A stretch of 64,000 nt of DNA, taken from positions 116,825,370 to 116,889,369 of the forward strand of contig CM055266.1 in NCBI GenBank assembly GCA_029237695.1. The letters are read 5' to 3'. The DNA is from Conchocele bisecta (Eukaryota > Mollusca > Bivalvia > Lucinida > Thyasiridae). The notes under the pieces were generated by a model. That model was given only the letters and a program-made list of their open reading frames with translations. It made no database searches and had not been told where the DNA came from. Shown one piece after another: positions 38,846-50,694 of this stretch. The translations under genes were made by a program, and so were the position numbers. Position 1 is the stretch's first letter. Every line of letters begins with the position of its first letter.

Positions 38846-41800
38846 GGTAAATGGCAATACATTTCAAAATGGCTGCCGAAATAGGCTGTTTTACAACATT
38901 TTTCTGCGAGTCGTGTGCTGTTACGAACACATACAGACATTCATAAAGTTGAAACACATATACATTGCTTTCCTTCACAAATACATGAAAAATACAGGAG
39001 ATAGTGATGCAATAGACTTGCGCCAAAATGTCTTGTTTTGTTCTATTCTTTACTGTATGGAGTTGTTATAAACAGCATTTCATGCACCTATTACATGTAT
39101 GCATAACAGTTTCAGGTATAAAAACAAATCATTTGATAACATATACATATCCAGGTATAAAATGCTATAATATATATTCAAAATGGCCGCCAAAATGATC
39201 AGATGTCCAATAATATTGATGATGAAAGCTGCAGTTTTCAGTAATTAAACAACACTAACATTGTTTTGTATAGAGTGTGATATTCTGCTTATTTTCAAAG
39301 ACAAATACGGATGTATTTCAATCAGTTTGAGCATGGAAGAACTGTTTCAAAGTGTGTCCAAAATGGATTGACTGTTGACAAGGAATACAATATTATTATT
39401 GTTAACTTACACACTTCTGACAATTAAGCGAGCATGATGATTATTGGCCAAGGCAGTAGTAGTATGGTATGATGAATGGCATGGGTATGCTTATTGCAAA
39501 CATGCATGGCTTTCTCCCACATTAAGCATCCCGCATATGTCTGCACATGTGACAATAATTTAAATTAACCCTTGGTCGTGAGTTGGATTGGAAAATAAAT
39601 ACAATACATGGTAACGATATGTAATTCATGCAGTCACTGATGTATTCAGTTGTTCATTAACCACTACATGTGTTGTATTCATTCTTCTAATTAAACATTA
39701 TGGAAACTAATACACCAAAAACCTAACCATATACGGTGTCACCATGACTGTCGATCAGTTTCAAGTTGACCATCAAGATGGTTGCTTTTGCAATTAGGAG
39801 ATGTGATATTTGCGGATCTATATGTACACTTTTAATACAACTTAAATTTCTAAAATTAGTTGATAATACCCTTAGCCCGAGGAGGTCCAGCATCTTGCGA
39901 TGACACCAAACTCTGCTAGCCCATGACATATACTCGAATACATGTATCTGGTTGCTATAGTAATGTAATATGAGTGTCCATCAGCGGTGTAATAACTTTG
40001 AAAGACAACCATATGGATTGTTATGCGGATTCAATGCCACATATGGGTATATGGAGGCAAAGACGTGTCTATTAGCTACAAACTACGTGTGGTATGCATG
40101 TGTTAAACAGGTGAAATGTAAATATAATTCTGCATTCATACACACGGTACATGATTATAGAGTTGTTTGCTCATTACAATGACATTATCTGTTGTCAAAT
40201 AGAGAAATATATATTCAGACGACCCGAAAGAGACAGCAAAACACACAACTGTGGTACAATGCTGCATAAAACGAAAACGCCTTCCACTAACATGATCCTT
40301 ACCGCCTGCGTAAATAGTTAGAATGCCATGTAGACAATAGTTCAATTGCATAGTAAAATCCAAAATTGAATGTGTCTCGATAGAGGCTATGTGATATTGT
40401 TTAGATGAACATGTTGATACATTGCACAATATGTTATGGAGACTACGTTATCATTCATGGGGATTTAAATGTATATTGATGGTCCTATGAGTGTGTGTGG
40501 CTACGTGTGGTAGATATGCATACTTCTTAAACTGAACTAGATTGATGTTTGAATACCCCGGAATGGCTTTTTCAGACTACATACATACTAATATTGGTTT
40601 GTATATATAGTAAATGTTGGTAATTTGACACAACAGGTGTAGAATAACACGTGTGCTATAATTAAGAACACCGACTGTTGAAACATATTGGACAAAATAG
40701 TTTATGTATGCGTACATGACAGCTATATGAATATAGTGGATATATTTGAAGAGCATATGCATGCTTTTAGAAAGATCACGCACCTTCAATGTCTTTGTTT
40801 ATATGAATATTATGAAATGGTATATCGACCTTACAGGTTATCAAATGTCACTATTATAAAATCATGGTTAAATATTTACTTACAACGCCTCACTTACAAA
40901 ATACAATATCGTCATGGGTGCCTCTCAAATAAGACTGATGGGACAATATACCTGCAGTTATTAGGCAATGGCCATGATGCATGCACTGGTATGGACTTAC
41001 ACTGGTAATGGATGACGGTCATACACATTGGAACACACATGTTCTCGTATGACACATACTGTATTTCAGCAGTTATACAAGTTATACATTTTTACTACAT
41101 GTATACACATGATTTTATAAGTACAGGTGTCAACTACACATTTGAATCCTGTTCCTGCTGATGATTCGGAATGGGTTGAGGGAATATTATTGGAATGCAT
41201 GATAAATAGTGTGTACATTATGTGGAACCGGGATATATCTCAGTTTCATCGATTCTACTACATAATTTTATTTGTATGTCATACAAACTCATTTACTTGC
41301 TGGTTGTCATCTTGAAAGTGTATAACAATGTGTTTGTCCTGTTTTACTCCAGCTTAGCTTGCTCGTATTATTTACAGCTATCTTAAAGTTCTGTATTTTA
41401 GTATTTACTGTGTCATACATGGAGTAATATGTGCTACAAATCATCCATTCAGCATGGTAGAATATTTTATTTTTCCAATTTGCAAATTAGTACCTACGAC
41501 CTATACTATTGACAGTAATAATTATATTTATTTACTTAATGGTGTTTAAAGCCCTGTCAACAGCTTAGAGTAATACTTATATGTATCAGAGATGTTCATG
41601 TAGGAATACACAACATAGTAAACATGGTACCGGTAATTGTCTTGGTTCCATAAATAGGAAATGGACATATACAGAGACGAACAGACATTCATTCTGTATC
41701 TGAAATGTGTGTGGATAACTAATATGTGGCTGTGACTGGAGAAATGGGGCTCACAGGATTTGCGACCTGTTTGGCTGTCCTGAACAGACTGTGCGCATAC

Positions 41801-44590
41801 ACAGGCTGATCGGGATCTACACTGGTCACAAAACCCATAAGCCCCATTTCTCCAGTCACAGCCACATATACAGGTGTTAGTAGCTACACGTTCATATGAA
41901 CCTTTCATAAGTACATGTATCTGGCAGTATGTAAAGTAAGAACAAATATTACATGTAACTGGTCATTGTAAATTCAGTGGGTGGGTAATATATAGTTAAA
42001 ACTACTTTGTTTTAACATTGCATCATCTGCTGTAGACATGTAATCAGAATAAGGGCATTCACTATATATTGCAAACACTAGTAAGTACAATTACCATTGA
42101 TACAATTAATAGACACCCAGAGAGATTTGCATAATGAGACATATAGCGTAGTTGTAACAATCATTAAGAAAATGTGAAGCGGATGGACAGACGGACGAAC
42201 ACTCGGACACACTGTATCTGAAGTGTGTACGGATAGCTATCAGTAGTGCCTATGTAGTTGCATATACATTTAACAATTTATTTAACAATTTGTTTTTAAC
42301 ATTGTATCATATACTGCAGACATCAGATAATCGGCATATATGAAATTAACGTGTCTAATGAACACTACTAGGTACCATTGACATGAAGAAAATACAAAAG
42401 TACCATACTTTTAATGAGTTATTAAGGTAGGTGTTTTGCCATTGAAATTTAGTGGGTGGGATAACAAAATGTGCAAAATTCTTTATCTGAATTAGCAGAT
42501 ATTGTTTAATTGAACATTATTCCATTGCTTAGTCATGAACACATCAGAAAACATACAAAACTGCCATATCAGTTGTTTCTAAGGATAATAAACAGTCGAT
42601 TTTCAATGAAAAATGTGACTTTTCACAATTGCGAAAAGTCAGAGGGTGGTATACTTCAAAATGGTGCGAAACATTAATCCAGCGGGTTACAGAGCGCAGA
42701 CATACGACATAGAACTCGTAATTGAATGTAGTTTCAGAAATAATATGTCTGCAAAAATCCCACATGAGGGGAGAGGGTTTCCATTCCTGGCTGACGGCCT
42801 ATATCTATCTATGACCTACTACCTTAAATAGTGGATGGATGTGGATGGATAGTGGATGGTAAAGTTACAAGCTTGCAGCCTACATGCATAATGCACATTA
42901 GCGTGTTGCATATCAATTAATTTGAGCCAGTTTATGCTATAATTAACATCCCTTATGATTTTTGCGATTACAAACTAGTTTTAGTGGTCAAAGGCATGGC
43001 ATTCAAGGCTAACAAATGCAAAATATGTAATGTTTAGCCAAATTTCTCTATTGACTGTTCTACAGAATGTCAGACTAACTAATGTAATGCAGCTATGTTT
43101 CGTATTAAGACTGGAACATGATCATCATTCAGAGGAAGAAACCGCAGCGGCATTGATGAACAAAATGTACATCACCACTCCTGGGCATTGCTAATACAGC
43201 AAATACAGCAAATAATATGACAGTAAACCAAATAAAATTTGGTGACATTCATAATAGACAGATATGACAACGGAACGCTATAAATATTATGCCAACAAAC
43301 TATACAAAAGCCTATGTTAGTGTGCACGTTACCCATAGGTAAAACCATATTTACTCGCATAGTAGGCGAGTAGAGTAGACACCAGGGACAATACGGGTAA
43401 CTGCTTACATGTCACTGGATTTGATAGCTAATAGCAGAGTACAGTAGTGGGTATATATGGTATGTGTTGTGGTTGGCCAGGTAAAATATATACACTGTGC
43501 GATTTCCTGTGTATGAGGATGTTGATAATGGTGGTTCATGTTGTTAAAAACACAGCCACAAACTTGTCCAGAAAATGGACATATGTTACAGTTTGGTGTA
43601 ATATAATTGATACGAGTCTGTTCCTCCTGGCTTTTCTACATGTGATTAGCTACATTATATCACATTTCAAATGATGCGCAAATCAGCTTACAAATCAAAT
43701 TACTTTCACAAATCAAAGTACTGAAAGTACTGAAATATGTTATCTCCACAAAAACTGATCACTTGCGAAACTAGAGACTGAACATTGCATATTTTCTCAA
43801 TCATCATCCAGAGGCAAATGTACTGTGATGATTCAAACCCATTCCCATCCATATGTTTTCTCTAGAATAAATTACTGTTTGAAACTCCCATAAAAAAATT
43901 GTACGAAACTGGCGGCTAACTGGTCAATGCTACCTAACTGTGAGGACTGCTGTATTCATACGCACAAAATGTCTTGATTCATATTTTCCAAAATTTTGCT
44001 GATAAAGTGAGCCCAAAACTGAAAATAATAGAGAATAGTATATGTAGAGTTTTAGATACAAAGCAAGACAGACCAAAACGACATAGGATAAGTTGGCACA
44101 GGGCACTATTTTCTTGGTCGTACACGCCATTTAGGCGTAGTACGACAATATGGCTCCACCCCCCATAGAAATTTGCGCGACATAATATGCTGTCTCAAGG
44201 GAGATAACATATAATAATTTATTTCAGCATTATTATCAAATACAATTGTCAAACCTAGGAGCAAAGGCTCTGGTGAAGTGATCATGCTGGTCATGCTGGT
44301 CCAGCTGTGAAATTGTCTCGTTCATGATGAGCTTTGGGGGCAGTGTATCTTCACGCCGTGACTTGACGTCTTACTTGGATTCACACACTGAGTAAAGTGA
44401 TCATGCGTTGTAAAGGTGCCTGGCACAGGATCCTTTAAATACCCCTTATCTTATTAATGGAAAACTCCAGAAATGAGCATTGAACTTGTATTTGGGGGTG
44501 AAAGGGTTCAAATTTATGTTGGATATTTCAGGGTGAAATGGTTAAATCCATCAACCCAACACATGGATTGATCGTTTCAATGAAATACAT
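38846..44590. other. Unique AT-rich intron before exon d
   Basis: No gene recognised. Isolated phrases of the aaaatggccgcc type at about 38866 and 39180 may be remnants of the terminal repeats. The only clear element is the small inverted-repeat unit at 41722-41869. Confidence 0.5.
41722..41869. mobile_element. 148-bp MITE with perfect 30-bp inverted ends
   Basis: The first and last 30 bases are exact reverse complements (core gtggctgtgactggagaaat). The centre carries acaggctgatcgggatctac and actggtcacaaaa, phrases found in many fragments in this window. Because the ends are perfect, this copy looks young. Target duplication not certain. Confidence 0.88.
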
Positions 44591-44591
44591 T

Positions 44592-44772
44592 GAGTTGTGG
44601 CCTAGGGGTTAGAACAGCTGACTTCCAATCCGGAGGTTGTGGGTTCAAACCTCACATTGGGCATCAACAATACTTCATAGTATTTCCATCCCACTGGTCT
44701 GTCGGATGAGACTAACCTGTGGTCCCGTCTCTATATGACCTCAGCTGTTGCTGGGACGTTAAACTATTTCAC
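44592..44772 (+). mobile_element. tRNA-derived SINE just upstream of exon d
   Basis: Has an A box (tggcctagggg, 44598-44608) and B box (ggttcaaacc, 44642-44651) of an RNA polymerase III promoter, then a conserved tail with ccactggtctgtcggatgag, atgacctcagctgttgctgg and gacgttaaac. Its 3' end lies about 20 bp before the splice acceptor of exon d. It shares its tail with 45005-45080 and 54640-54830. Confidence 0.88.
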
Positions 44773-44790
44773 TTTGTATTTCCTCCACAG

Positions 44791-44966
44791 ACACAGCAGA
44801 TGGGTCAGGTGTTTCAGCCCGGGGGTGGCACCACTGGCTACTACATGCCCACGATGAACCCAGGGGCGGCGCGCAGCAACTTCTTCACGCCCACCCAGAT
44901 TCCCCCCATGAGGGCCGGCCCTCGGTGGCAGACAGTCCGCCCCACACAGCCAATAGCCAACGGCTG
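44791..44966 (+). CDS. PABPC1: PABP exon d: proline/glycine-rich linker
   Basis: A 176-bp exon starting in phase 0 after tcctccacag and ending before the strong donor gtaagt at 44967. It encodes TQQMGQVFQPGGGTTGYYMP, NPGAARSNFFTPTQIPP and RAGPRWQTVRPTQP. This corresponds to the linker between RRM4 and MLLE of PABP, including the conserved PRW. If the donor is not used, the frame runs G-W-stop (TAA at 44968-44970), giving a protein without MLLE. GC-rich compared with the surrounding introns. Confidence 0.92.
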
Positions 44967-44999
44967 GTAAGTCGCGCACGGGCACGCGAACAATACGTA

Positions 45000-45082
45000 T
45001 ATAGCATTTCTATCCCACTTGTCTGTTGGATGAAACTTTAAACTGTGGTCTTCTATATGCTGGGACGTTAAACCCATTCAAT
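45000..45082 (+). mobile_element. SINE tail fragment
   Basis: cacttgtctgttggatgaaac ... tgctgggacgttaaaccc, the 3' part of the SINE seen at 44592-44772, without head or promoter boxes. Confidence 0.7.
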
Positions 45083-45527
45083 CGCCCCAGCTAAGTAATT
45101 ACAAATATCAGTTTGTATATGGTCAGTTCGCATGGGTATCAGTAGTTGTAATCATGTGAAGCCTAGCCACGATGACTCGATTATTACAAGATGATTGGCC
45201 GTTCAGTGCGGTACATTAGGAGGACAGCCTAAATTAAGATGGGTTTATGTTAGGGAATCAACTATATGTATCATACAGGTGACCGCGTCTGCCCGGAGAC
45301 GGAAACCAACATGAGTTGATCATGATAGTAACAAACAGAAGCATGACCATAATACGCACGTTCGTATCCGCTACCTCACACACGCCAACACAAGCATAAT
45401 AACAAATACAACATGGACAAGGAAGGCGATTTTGGCAATAAATGGCCGCGACTTTATTGGAGAAATATTGGACAGAAGCAAATACAGGCCTCATAAGTGG
45501 CGGACAGATGTTTGCGGGTGGGGACAT

Positions 45528-45665
45528 GTGAGCCCATTACCGCATGGTAATGCCCATTACCGCCTGGTAAAGAAGGATCCGCTTGGATGCAAGCAACATT
45601 GCCGCTTGGTAATGCCCATTACCACCACCTGGTAATGCCCATTACCGCACGGCAATGCTAGGAAG
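45528..45665. repeat. Tandem palindromic GGTAATGCCCATTACC repeats
   Basis: Five or more copies of the palindromic unit ggtaatgcccattacc or variants (cattaccgcatggtaatg, cattaccgcctggta), broken by a short spacer at about 45570-45600. Not coding. Confidence 0.75.
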
Positions 45666-46049
45666 CACATACTGCAGTCCCCCGATAGAACTGGTCGCCC
45701 TCAGCAGCTACACTGAGTGAATTAGCAGACCAGTTATATTCGAGGGGAAGCTGACGGGAACCTCCATCCAGCTTCAGCGAGCTTGTGCCGGGACGGTCCG
45801 TGCACGCGCCATCTGCAGAGAACCAGCTAGGTATTGTGCAACTGATATGCTATATCAAAACTATCAAACATCTCACCACCCGCAAAAATCCGCCATAATT
45901 AAATTTGGTATAGACAAATTCCATGCCCCCCAATTATGGGTATACATAAAATAATGGTCGTACATTGTAATTTGTAGTGGCGTTGCTCGTGATTCGATGA
46001 CGATGAGGGGTAGATGGGCCTGTTAATTTACGATGGATATACAGGTTTA

Positions 46050-46659
46050 TCGGTAAAGTTTGAAAATTGTACGATTGCGCCCCGGATATTGTTAATAAAA
46101 AGATCATTGCCAAATTCCGAAAAATGTACACCATCCGCCCGGAAGAGAAATGGACATTCAGATTTAAGTTGGGCATGCTTGATCACACAACCGCAAGACC
46201 GCCTGTTCGATTGAGGCGCCTGCGGGCCTGCTCTGCGCTGCGTTGCGAATCAAAGTATTGCCACGGAGCGTGTTGTGTGATTTCTGACCATACTATAAGC
46301 GTGTTAGGTAGTGTAGCCTGTAATTGTTCAATGTCATTTCTGACATCACGGTCCAACTTTCCAACCCGTACCTGCCCCAACGAATTTCCCCCGCAGTGCA
46401 GTATCAGAATATCCGGGTACGGGAACTGGCGCAGTTTGGCCCTGATAACAGACATCAGCCGTTGCCATCTTAGGCCTCTAATCCCGAACCACCGGATGGC
46501 TGTGCCGGTGTCCTGGAGGCCTAGGTGTATGCCCAAGCTGTGGCGGGCCCACTGTTCCGCCCAGTCGACGATGGAGGAGCCGGCCACCCACACGTCTGAA
46601 ACAACTAGTACTAGATCAAGTATCTGTAGTTTCGTCTTGCATGTAGCAAGTCCTAGCAA
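46050..46659 (-). pseudogene. SGNH hydrolase domain of the retrotransposon
   Basis: From 46659 the frame gives VSDVWVAGSSIVDWAEQWA (block I GSS-type serine), LHCGGNSLGQV (GGNS block) and IVWSEITQHAPWQYF, ending at a stop near 46183. The catalytic ADGVHFSEFGN segment lies just downstream in another frame (about 46100-46130). A single frame break therefore separates the nucleophile part from the Asp-His part. Such hydrolases accompany Ngaro elements; their role is not settled. Confidence 0.78.
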
Positions 46660-46724
46660 GTCAGCTCGATTTGTCAGCCGCCAACAATATATATATTCAT
46701 TTTTTTTTTTAATTGTAACCCATT

Positions 46725-47200
46725 TCTAGCAACAGTGACCCGGGGCGGCCAATGACCATATTCAATAGGTATATTGTCCTTGATAATAATGCACAGACAT
46801 TGACCTTGGGTGGCCAAACCCCCATTCAATGGTGTCCTGGTGCCATTGATAGCAATGCAAATGTAAAGCTTTCATAATATACGACACCCAGAATTAAAGT
46901 TAATGTGCGGCGACGAACAAACACAATTTTGCATAATGATATATTTGTGGCCACAGTGACCTTGGCCTTATACATGCGAAGTTAAATAGGTATCTCGTCA
47001 TCATTGATATAAATGCACATGTAAAGTTTTATGAAGCCCGAACACATAGTTATCGTGAACAGCCATGAATTATTGTAGCAACAGTGACCTTGACCTAGGA
47101 CGAATCCAAATTCAATGGGTGTATGCCGACATTGATATCGATGTATATGCTGAATTACATTATGGTTAATTATGTGTGTATAAAATAATTAGAGTTAACG
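46725..47200. repeat. AGTGACCTTGACC-type tandem repeat
   Basis: About four degenerate units of roughly 120 bp with aacagtgaccttgac, ccattcaatgggtgt and attgatatcaatgcacatg-like phrases, lying between the hydrolase and recombinase parts. Probably inserted or expanded after the element decayed. Confidence 0.6.
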
Positions 47201-47467
47201 CGTGGAAACCAAATTGTTACAAACAATGAACGGACGGTCGAACAGGTGAACGCACAAGGATGTTGGGGTGGGGTGGGGGGTGGGGGGGTGTAGGTGGCGT
47301 ATAGTAATTTAACATGAATATTTTGCTAGTTCGGCGTTGGCCAAGTATATTCAACGGAAATCAAATGAAGCCTCATGTCAGTGAGGGTTACTTACTATTA
47401 AAATTGATAGTATTATTTACAATTCCCCACAGTCCTTTCGGCGTAAATATCCTAATGCCCTTGCATG

Positions 47468-48361
47468 TCAGTTCACCTTTAGCAACAATTGGATATGGTT
47501 GTAGGTGCAAGATGGAAGAATACTGCAGTGAAAATCCATGCAAGTTACATTCCAAATCTTCATCTTAAGTACGAGCGGATATGATGCACCTCCGATTCTG
47601 AATGAATGGCTTTTAAATCTGGCTTGTGGGAGGTCAAGAAATCTTATGCATTTTGACAAGACCGCGCTGAACTGATAACGTGTTAATGGTGTGTCATTAA
47701 CATGGACAAATAGGTTGTCTGCCGTGTTTGGTCTCACTAGTAAGAATGCACGTAACGTTTCAACTGGACATATCTGCGTCTCGTGAAATTTGTTTATGAA
47801 AATGTTTTGTGAAATGCCCCTTTGATCACATTTTGACTGGCGAATATTTATTGAATTGCCGTTATTTAAAAAACGTATGTCATTTAGCCTCAACGGGCGC
47901 GCCGAATATGCCGGTGTGGTGTACACGAGTTCACCGACTCTAAATAGGGCGAAAAATGCCAGCAAGTACGCGGACTTGAACAGTAAGGATTCGTACTTAG
48001 ACGAACATAGTTTTGGCAATGTTACTACGAGTGACGATAGGATGTCCATTGTTATAGGTAGCCGCATACTTTTCGGTGGCATAGACGGCTATATCCTTCT
48101 AGCATTTTCGCCGCTACAAACGATTTTAGTAGGGTCTGAGTCGTTTGCCAGCTTATGTTTATAGCTTATAGTAGAAAGATATGTTTTGATGGAAGCTGGC
48201 GACACGTTTCTATCATAATTATGTGCTATAAACAGAGTAATGTGGTTTTCAGGCACGGACCATATCAATGGCAAATTGAAACTAATGCGGAATGACTGGA
48301 ATATGTGTATGGCCGACTCATACGTCACGTGTTTGTAGGTTACTGTTTGATAGGGCTGCAT
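47468..48361 (-). pseudogene. Tyrosine recombinase of the retrotransposon
   Basis: 48361-48089 gives an N-terminal helical (SAM-like) domain (SIKTYLSTISYKHKLAND). 48082-47468 gives the catalytic domain: FALFRVGELVYTTP with the first Arg, then KSHSFRIGGAS with the His-x-x-Arg pair. A clear terminal Tyr motif is not visible in frame, and the sequence after GGAS looks shifted, so the catalytic end is probably destroyed. Confidence 0.8.
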
Positions 48362-48379
48362 CGAGAAGTGTGTTCACAT

Positions 48380-49069
48380 TCATTTGAAGATGGCCCAAAG
48401 ATGCGCTGGAACAGGCTGTGGGAGTTGGTCGGCGGTTGGTGCAAGTCTGCGGAATTTCTGAAAATTCATTTGGGATATGCTATCGCAAACATCATTCTCG
48501 CTACCACAAATGTATTTTGCTTTGAACAATATGTTGTGCTTGAGGCATTGCAATACAAACACGCGCATTAGTGACATAACCCGTTCAGATTTGCTTGTTG
48601 ATGTATTGATAATGTGGCAAACGGCTAGATTATCATACCTAAAGCAAATCTTCTTGTTGCTCAAAGAACTCCTCGACCAGATGAATGTAGCCACAATGAT
48701 TGGAAACAATTCTAGAATCGTGATGTCGTTGGTTACGCCTATTTTGAACCACTATCGTGGCCATACCCCATATGCCCAATGCCCACTGAAGTACACACCG
48801 AATCCCATACTTACGCCCGCTGCGCTATCGGAATACAATTCTAAATCGCGGTTATCCACCCACATGTAATCGCTAAAGAACGTTACCCCATTGTAACTAT
48901 CAAGAAATTCAAGCCACATATGTAAATCCTCTCTCATTCCGGAGTTAACACGCACTTTGTGATTATTGTGTTTTAGACCAATTGTCGAGTTTATGAGCCG
49001 GTGATTAAATGCCCTGCCCGGTTTTATTGCTCTGCATGCAAACGCAAGACTTCCCAGTAGTGATTGCAT
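48380..49069 (-). pseudogene. RNase H region of the retrotransposon
   Basis: 49069-48752 gives the connection and first RNase H strand (LELYSDSAAGVSMGFGVYF, GHWAYGVWP). 48709-48380 continues with RYDNLAVCHIINTSTSKSE, FKAKYICGSENDVCDSISQ and FRRLAPTADQLPQPVP, the usual DIRS-type RNase H end. The two parts are in different frames. Confidence 0.78.
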
Positions 49070-49102
49070 TTCTTTCAGTGTGGCTTTTTTTTTTTTTTCG
49101 AC

Positions 49103-50129
49103 TTAATATGTATTACTTAACTTTTTCAACGGAGTTCGAGTAGCTTGTTGTGTGGTATTTTGAACATACATTTCCGCCGAATCTATATCAAGGCCCAAAA
49201 AAAATAGAGACGTGTTGTAGGACCTTCGTTTTCTCCGTGGCCAGGAGGGGGACGGATAGATGATCGCATACACCAATAAATGTGTCCATGACATGTTTAC
49301 ACTCTTGTTTGTGCTGCTTTACCCCCGATCAAAAAAATCCATCTAAATAGTGTTTGATATTATCGATTCCGAATGTTTGCGCCCAGCCCATTCTAGAAAG
49401 TTGGAAATTTTTTCGAATGTGAAAGCATGCGATTGAAACACGAGGTGAGTTTTATCGTAGTAATAAATACCCGTCGTGTTTTATTCCTAACAGCTCGAAA
49501 TCAGCTGGCGATATTGGTAGTAATTTGTACGCTGAACTAATATCGAGTTTGGCCAAATCTGCATTTTTTCCAAGCTGCTGGACCATTTCTACCGCTTCAT
49601 CAAAGTGCGTGTAATTTACAGAACACAATGTGGGGTCGAAATAATCATTGCAATTACGGAATTAATTTTCTGTGAGGGAAAATGATGATAAAGCCATACT
49701 CTTTCCAGAAAAACCAGAATAAAACAAACCAAAGAAGAACCAAAAAAAAACACCAGTAAGAACTAAACTAAAAAACAGAATAATAAAAATAATTTTCAGC
49801 CAAACCAGATAAAAAACTCCAAAAAAAAATAGTGCAATTTTCCAAACAAAAACAAGAACTAAATAATATAAGCAACCTCATTTTTAACTGACTAAACCTA
49901 CATGGCTAACTCTGAAATATTTTAGTGACGGGCTAGAAAAGGGGCCTGCCATTCGACCTAAATTTACCTCTTTTGTAAGTTTGTCAGTTACAATCGAAGG
50001 ATTTTCACGCGCAGATTTTACTTTCTTCGCCTCCATTGCGACTCGTGGGCCATCATAATGAAGTTCAAAACCGTGTGTAAAACCTGCCATTAATTCATTT
50101 GCAGTAGGTTCATCTGGGTAAGAGGACAA
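49103..50129 (-). pseudogene. Reverse transcriptase of the retrotransposon
   Basis: 50129-49884 gives the N-terminal fingers region (MAGFTHGFELHYDGPR, MAGPFSSP...FRVSHVGLV). An A-rich stretch (49680-49880) interrupts. Then LAKLDISSAYKLLPI (motif A, about 49528-49560) and HYLDGFF (motif C, about 49340-49360), followed by SIFFGLDIDSAEM. Motif C has G where the second catalytic Asp is expected, and stops flank it. Inactive. Confidence 0.8.
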
Positions 50130-50175
50130 TTCGGTGGCTAACTTCTCGACATTAATGGGCGTTTTAGCTAAGTTA

Positions 50176-50694
50176 TTATGTAAGCCTGGTGACGTTTGGG
50201 TTGGGATGGCCGCTGGTACCGCGGTTGTTGCCTCTGGTGCGATAAGGGGCGGATCGGATCGGGGTGCGAAACCCCTGAGGACATGTCACATGCATATGCG
50301 GGCCTGTACAATTGTCACAGACGTGTCGAAATTTGCAAGCCGAGAACGTGCAATTACCCTTATTGTACGATAAGCAGATTGGCGCTTGCGGTGCAATACT
50401 ATCTGTATGTGTGGCAGTTGATGCATTCGAGCCAGAGTTGTCTGTACGGGTTACCGCTGATGGTGAGGTCATTATTTTTAGCCAAAGATTTGAGTTTAGT
50501 TGGTCCCAGCGTTGTAAACTTGTGGACCGGCGCATTCTAATTTGTTCATCATATAGCTGCCACTGGGCATGGGACTTTGCCGAGCTCCTTATCGTTGAAA
50601 AATATGAAAGTAGTTCGGCAAGTTTCCCGGGGTATTTCTGACAGTATATTTCTATAAAAACGAGGAATGCGTCGGACCATTGTCGATCAACCAT
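50176..50694 (-). pseudogene. Gag zinc-binding segment of the retrotransposon
   Basis: Includes AFLVFIEIYCQKYPGKLAEL, LYDEQIRMRR and the CCCH-like cluster ICLSYNKGNCTFSACKFRHV then CDNCTGPHMHVTCP, a nucleic-acid-binding pattern typical of gag proteins in DIRS/Ngaro elements. Continuous for 172 codons. Confidence 0.72.

Noticed and set aside
43681..44460. Possible further PABP exon near 44 kb
   Set aside because: No phase-compatible frame with PABP similarity between acceptor and donor sites; exon c or c' joins exon d directly in phase 0.
44598..44670. Possible functional tRNA gene
   Set aside because: A and B boxes are present, but the sequence runs straight into a SINE tail and no proper cloverleaf with anticodon stem could be drawn.
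45528..45665. CRISPR-like repeat array
   Set aside because: Units are adjacent palindromes without regular unique spacers, and the DNA is eukaryotic.
46067..46729. A 220-codon plus-strand frame
   Set aside because: It overlaps the SGNH hydrolase, whose catalytic motifs are on the minus strand; the plus-strand protein has no recognisable motif.
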